Under the pieces are notes generated by a model. The model had not been told where the DNA came from. It was given only the letters and a program-made list of their open reading frames with translations, and made no database searches. A program made the position numbers and the translations under genes. 14,556 nucleotides of DNA from JBEKTY01 sp049515555 (lineage in GTDB: Bacteria; Planctomycetota; Planctomycetia; Pirellulales; Thermoguttaceae): the NCBI GenBank assembly GCA_049515555.1, contig JBEKTY010000185.1, positions 1 to 14,556 of the forward strand, read 5' to 3'. Of the stretch, positions 13,615 to 14,556 are shown piece by piece (positions within the stretch are counted from its first letter, which is position 1; each line of letters opens with the position of its first letter).

Positions 13615-14307
13615 GTGTCGAACTATCCGCCCCAGCCCGCTGATTATTACCAGATGGCTTACCCGCCGAGTGATCCGCACTGGCGGCCGCCGCGGCCCGG
13701 TATGGGCTGCGGGATGAAGCTGTTGGTGGCCTTAGGCGTGATCTTCCTGCTGCTGACTCTGCTTTTCTGCGGCGGAGTCTTCCTGCTCTGGTCTTCTTTC
13801 AAGCTTACGCAGGACCGCGCCGCCGTCGAGGCCATTGCCGCCCAGATCACCGACATCGACGTACCGCAAGTCTTGCAGCCCGCGGCCGCCATGAATGCGC
13901 GGGTGCCCGTGGTCGATAAGACCTTCGTGCGCTTTGCCGCGTACTCCGATAAACATGCGAACCAGGAGAGTTTTCTGCTGTTGTTCTCGCTGGGCGAGGC
14001 CATCGCCAGCCAGAATCAGGAGAAGATTCGAGAGTCTATCGAGCAGGCGCTGGAGCAGCAGGGTGCCCCACAAGGCAGACACGAGGCGCTCGGCGAGCGG
14101 AAGGAAGAGCAAAAGGAGATGGAGATCCGCGGCCGGAAGGCCACCTTCACCATCGCCGCCGGCAAGGGCGCCCGTTCCGGCGTGCCGCGGATCGAAGTCG
14201 AGGGCACCTTCCAGGGAAAAGCCGGCCCCGTCGTGGTGCTGCTGGATGCCGATGCCACGCGGCTGTCCGAGGGCGAAGTCCTGAAGATGCTGGAGTCGAT
14301 TCGATAG
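13615..14307 (+). CDS. Single-pass membrane protein of unknown function
   Basis: I do not recognise a family. Residues 1-33 are a Pro/Tyr-rich cytoplasmic segment (YPPQPADYYQ, AYPPSD), followed by one transmembrane segment at about 35-60 (LLVALGVIFLLLTLLFCGGV). The rest would be outside. It contains ITDIDVPQVLQPAAAMN and FVRFAAYS, a charged helical stretch (about 136-172, RESIEQALEQQ, ERKEEQKEME), then beta-rich IRGRKATFTIAAGKG, GVPRIEVEGTFQG and GPVVVLLDADATRLS. The start is GTG at 13615 with a poor Shine-Dalgarno. An ATG at residue 14 is an alternative. A 107-nt gap separates it from divergent rlmN. The stop TAG at 14305-14307 is part of a repeat. Confidence 0.75.
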   Translation: MSNYPPQPADYYQMAYPPSDPHWRPPRPGMGCGMKLLVALGVIFLLLTLLFCGGVFLLWSSFKLTQDRAAVEAIAAQITDIDVPQVLQPAAAMNARVPVVDKTFVRFAAYSDKHANQESFLLLFSLGEAIASQNQEKIRESIEQALEQQGAPQGRHEALGERKEEQKEMEIRGRKATFTIAAGKGARSGVPRIEVEGTFQGKAGPVVVLLDADATRLSEGEVLKMLESIR

Positions 14308-14435
14308 GAGTTAGGAGTTAGAATGGCATGACGGTGGGCGTTCAGACGGCGCTAGGGCGCACTCTGTAGGAGTTAGGAGCCAGGAGTTAGAGTGACGGGC
14401 GGGTTCCCAACTCCTAACTCCTAACCTCTAACTCC
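14305..14435. repeat. TAGGAGT(T)AGGAG repeat cluster, with an inverted copy
   Basis: Direct copies of TAGGAGTTAGGAGTTAGA lie at 14305-14322 and, diverged, at 14367-14391. An inverted copy (CTCCTAACTCCTAACC and so on) lies at 14411-14435. The first copy begins with the stop codon of the preceding gene. The spacer between copies is otherwise unremarkable. Confidence 0.75.
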
Positions 14436-14455
14436 AGTGGTTTGTAGCTTGCAGT

Positions 14456-14475
14456 GCTAGCATTTCGATGCTAGC
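14456..14475. terminator. Perfect 8-bp hairpin with TTCG loop; possible terminator-like structure
   Basis: GCTAGCAT-TTCG-ATGCTAGC forms a perfect 8-bp stem. Flanking GCA at 14451-14453 and TGC at 14476-14478 could extend it with a two-base bulge. No T run follows, so it is not a classical rho-independent terminator. The role could be RNA stability or a protein site. Confidence 0.4.
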
Positions 14476-14556
14476 TGCGTTATTCCCGGTGTTTTATGTG
14501 TGCGATGCAGCTCGCAAAATACGGGGCTCTCCGCGATTCTGTGAAGAGCACGTGTT

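Overview
The window looks like a chromosomal segment from a planctomycete, most likely of the Pirellulales type. The grounds are high GC, an N-terminal LEPR-type motif (EPLEDRVLL) on a large surface protein, an ECF sigma/anti-sigma/secreted-protein cassette, a DUF6485-type cysteine-rich miniprotein, and intergenic regions crowded with palindromes and short tandem repeats. There is no rRNA, tRNA, CRISPR array, transposase or phage gene. The assignment is from style and protein character only.

Layout. (1) Positions 1-2560, minus strand: the first 853 codons of a very large exported protein that runs off the left edge. It reads LEPR motif, beta-helix repeats, choice-of-anchor-Q-like segment, a streptopain-like (C10) cysteine peptidase domain with Cys505 and His647, an FnIII-like domain, then the start of another Ig-like domain. 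(2) 2561-4315: about 1.75 kb without a convincing gene, holding at least six kinds of palindrome or tandem repeat and a structured stretch. (3) 4316-5449, minus: dprA, bracketed by short tandem repeats on both sides. (4) 5665-5862, minus: DUF6485-type miniprotein, divergent from gltA. (5) 5987-7273, plus: citrate synthase gltA. (6) 7393-8148, minus: sugar phosphate isomerase/epimerase-like TIM barrel, convergent with gltA across a 65-nt palindromic repeat. (7) 8399-9508 and 9552-9836, plus: SppA-type membrane peptidase followed by a DUF2442 protein. (8) 12028 down to 9842, minus: an ECF sigma factor, a membrane anti-sigma factor without a zinc motif, and an exported protein, spaced or overlapped like one operon. 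(9) 12029-12481: repeats, including a second copy of the 65-nt palindrome. (10) 12482-13507, minus: rlmN. (11) 13615-14307, plus: a membrane-anchored protein of unknown function. (12) 14308-14556: repeats and a perfect TTCG-loop hairpin.

How it fits together. Most genes are ordinary housekeeping genes (central carbon metabolism, rRNA modification, DNA uptake/recombination, membrane protein turnover). The sigma/anti-sigma/exported-protein set is the one clear regulatory unit. The most unusual items are the beta-helix/C10 peptidase fusion, the repeat elements whose arms each fold as separate hairpins with apparent compensatory changes, and the habit of short tandem repeats to begin within a few bases of a TAG stop codon or a start codon.
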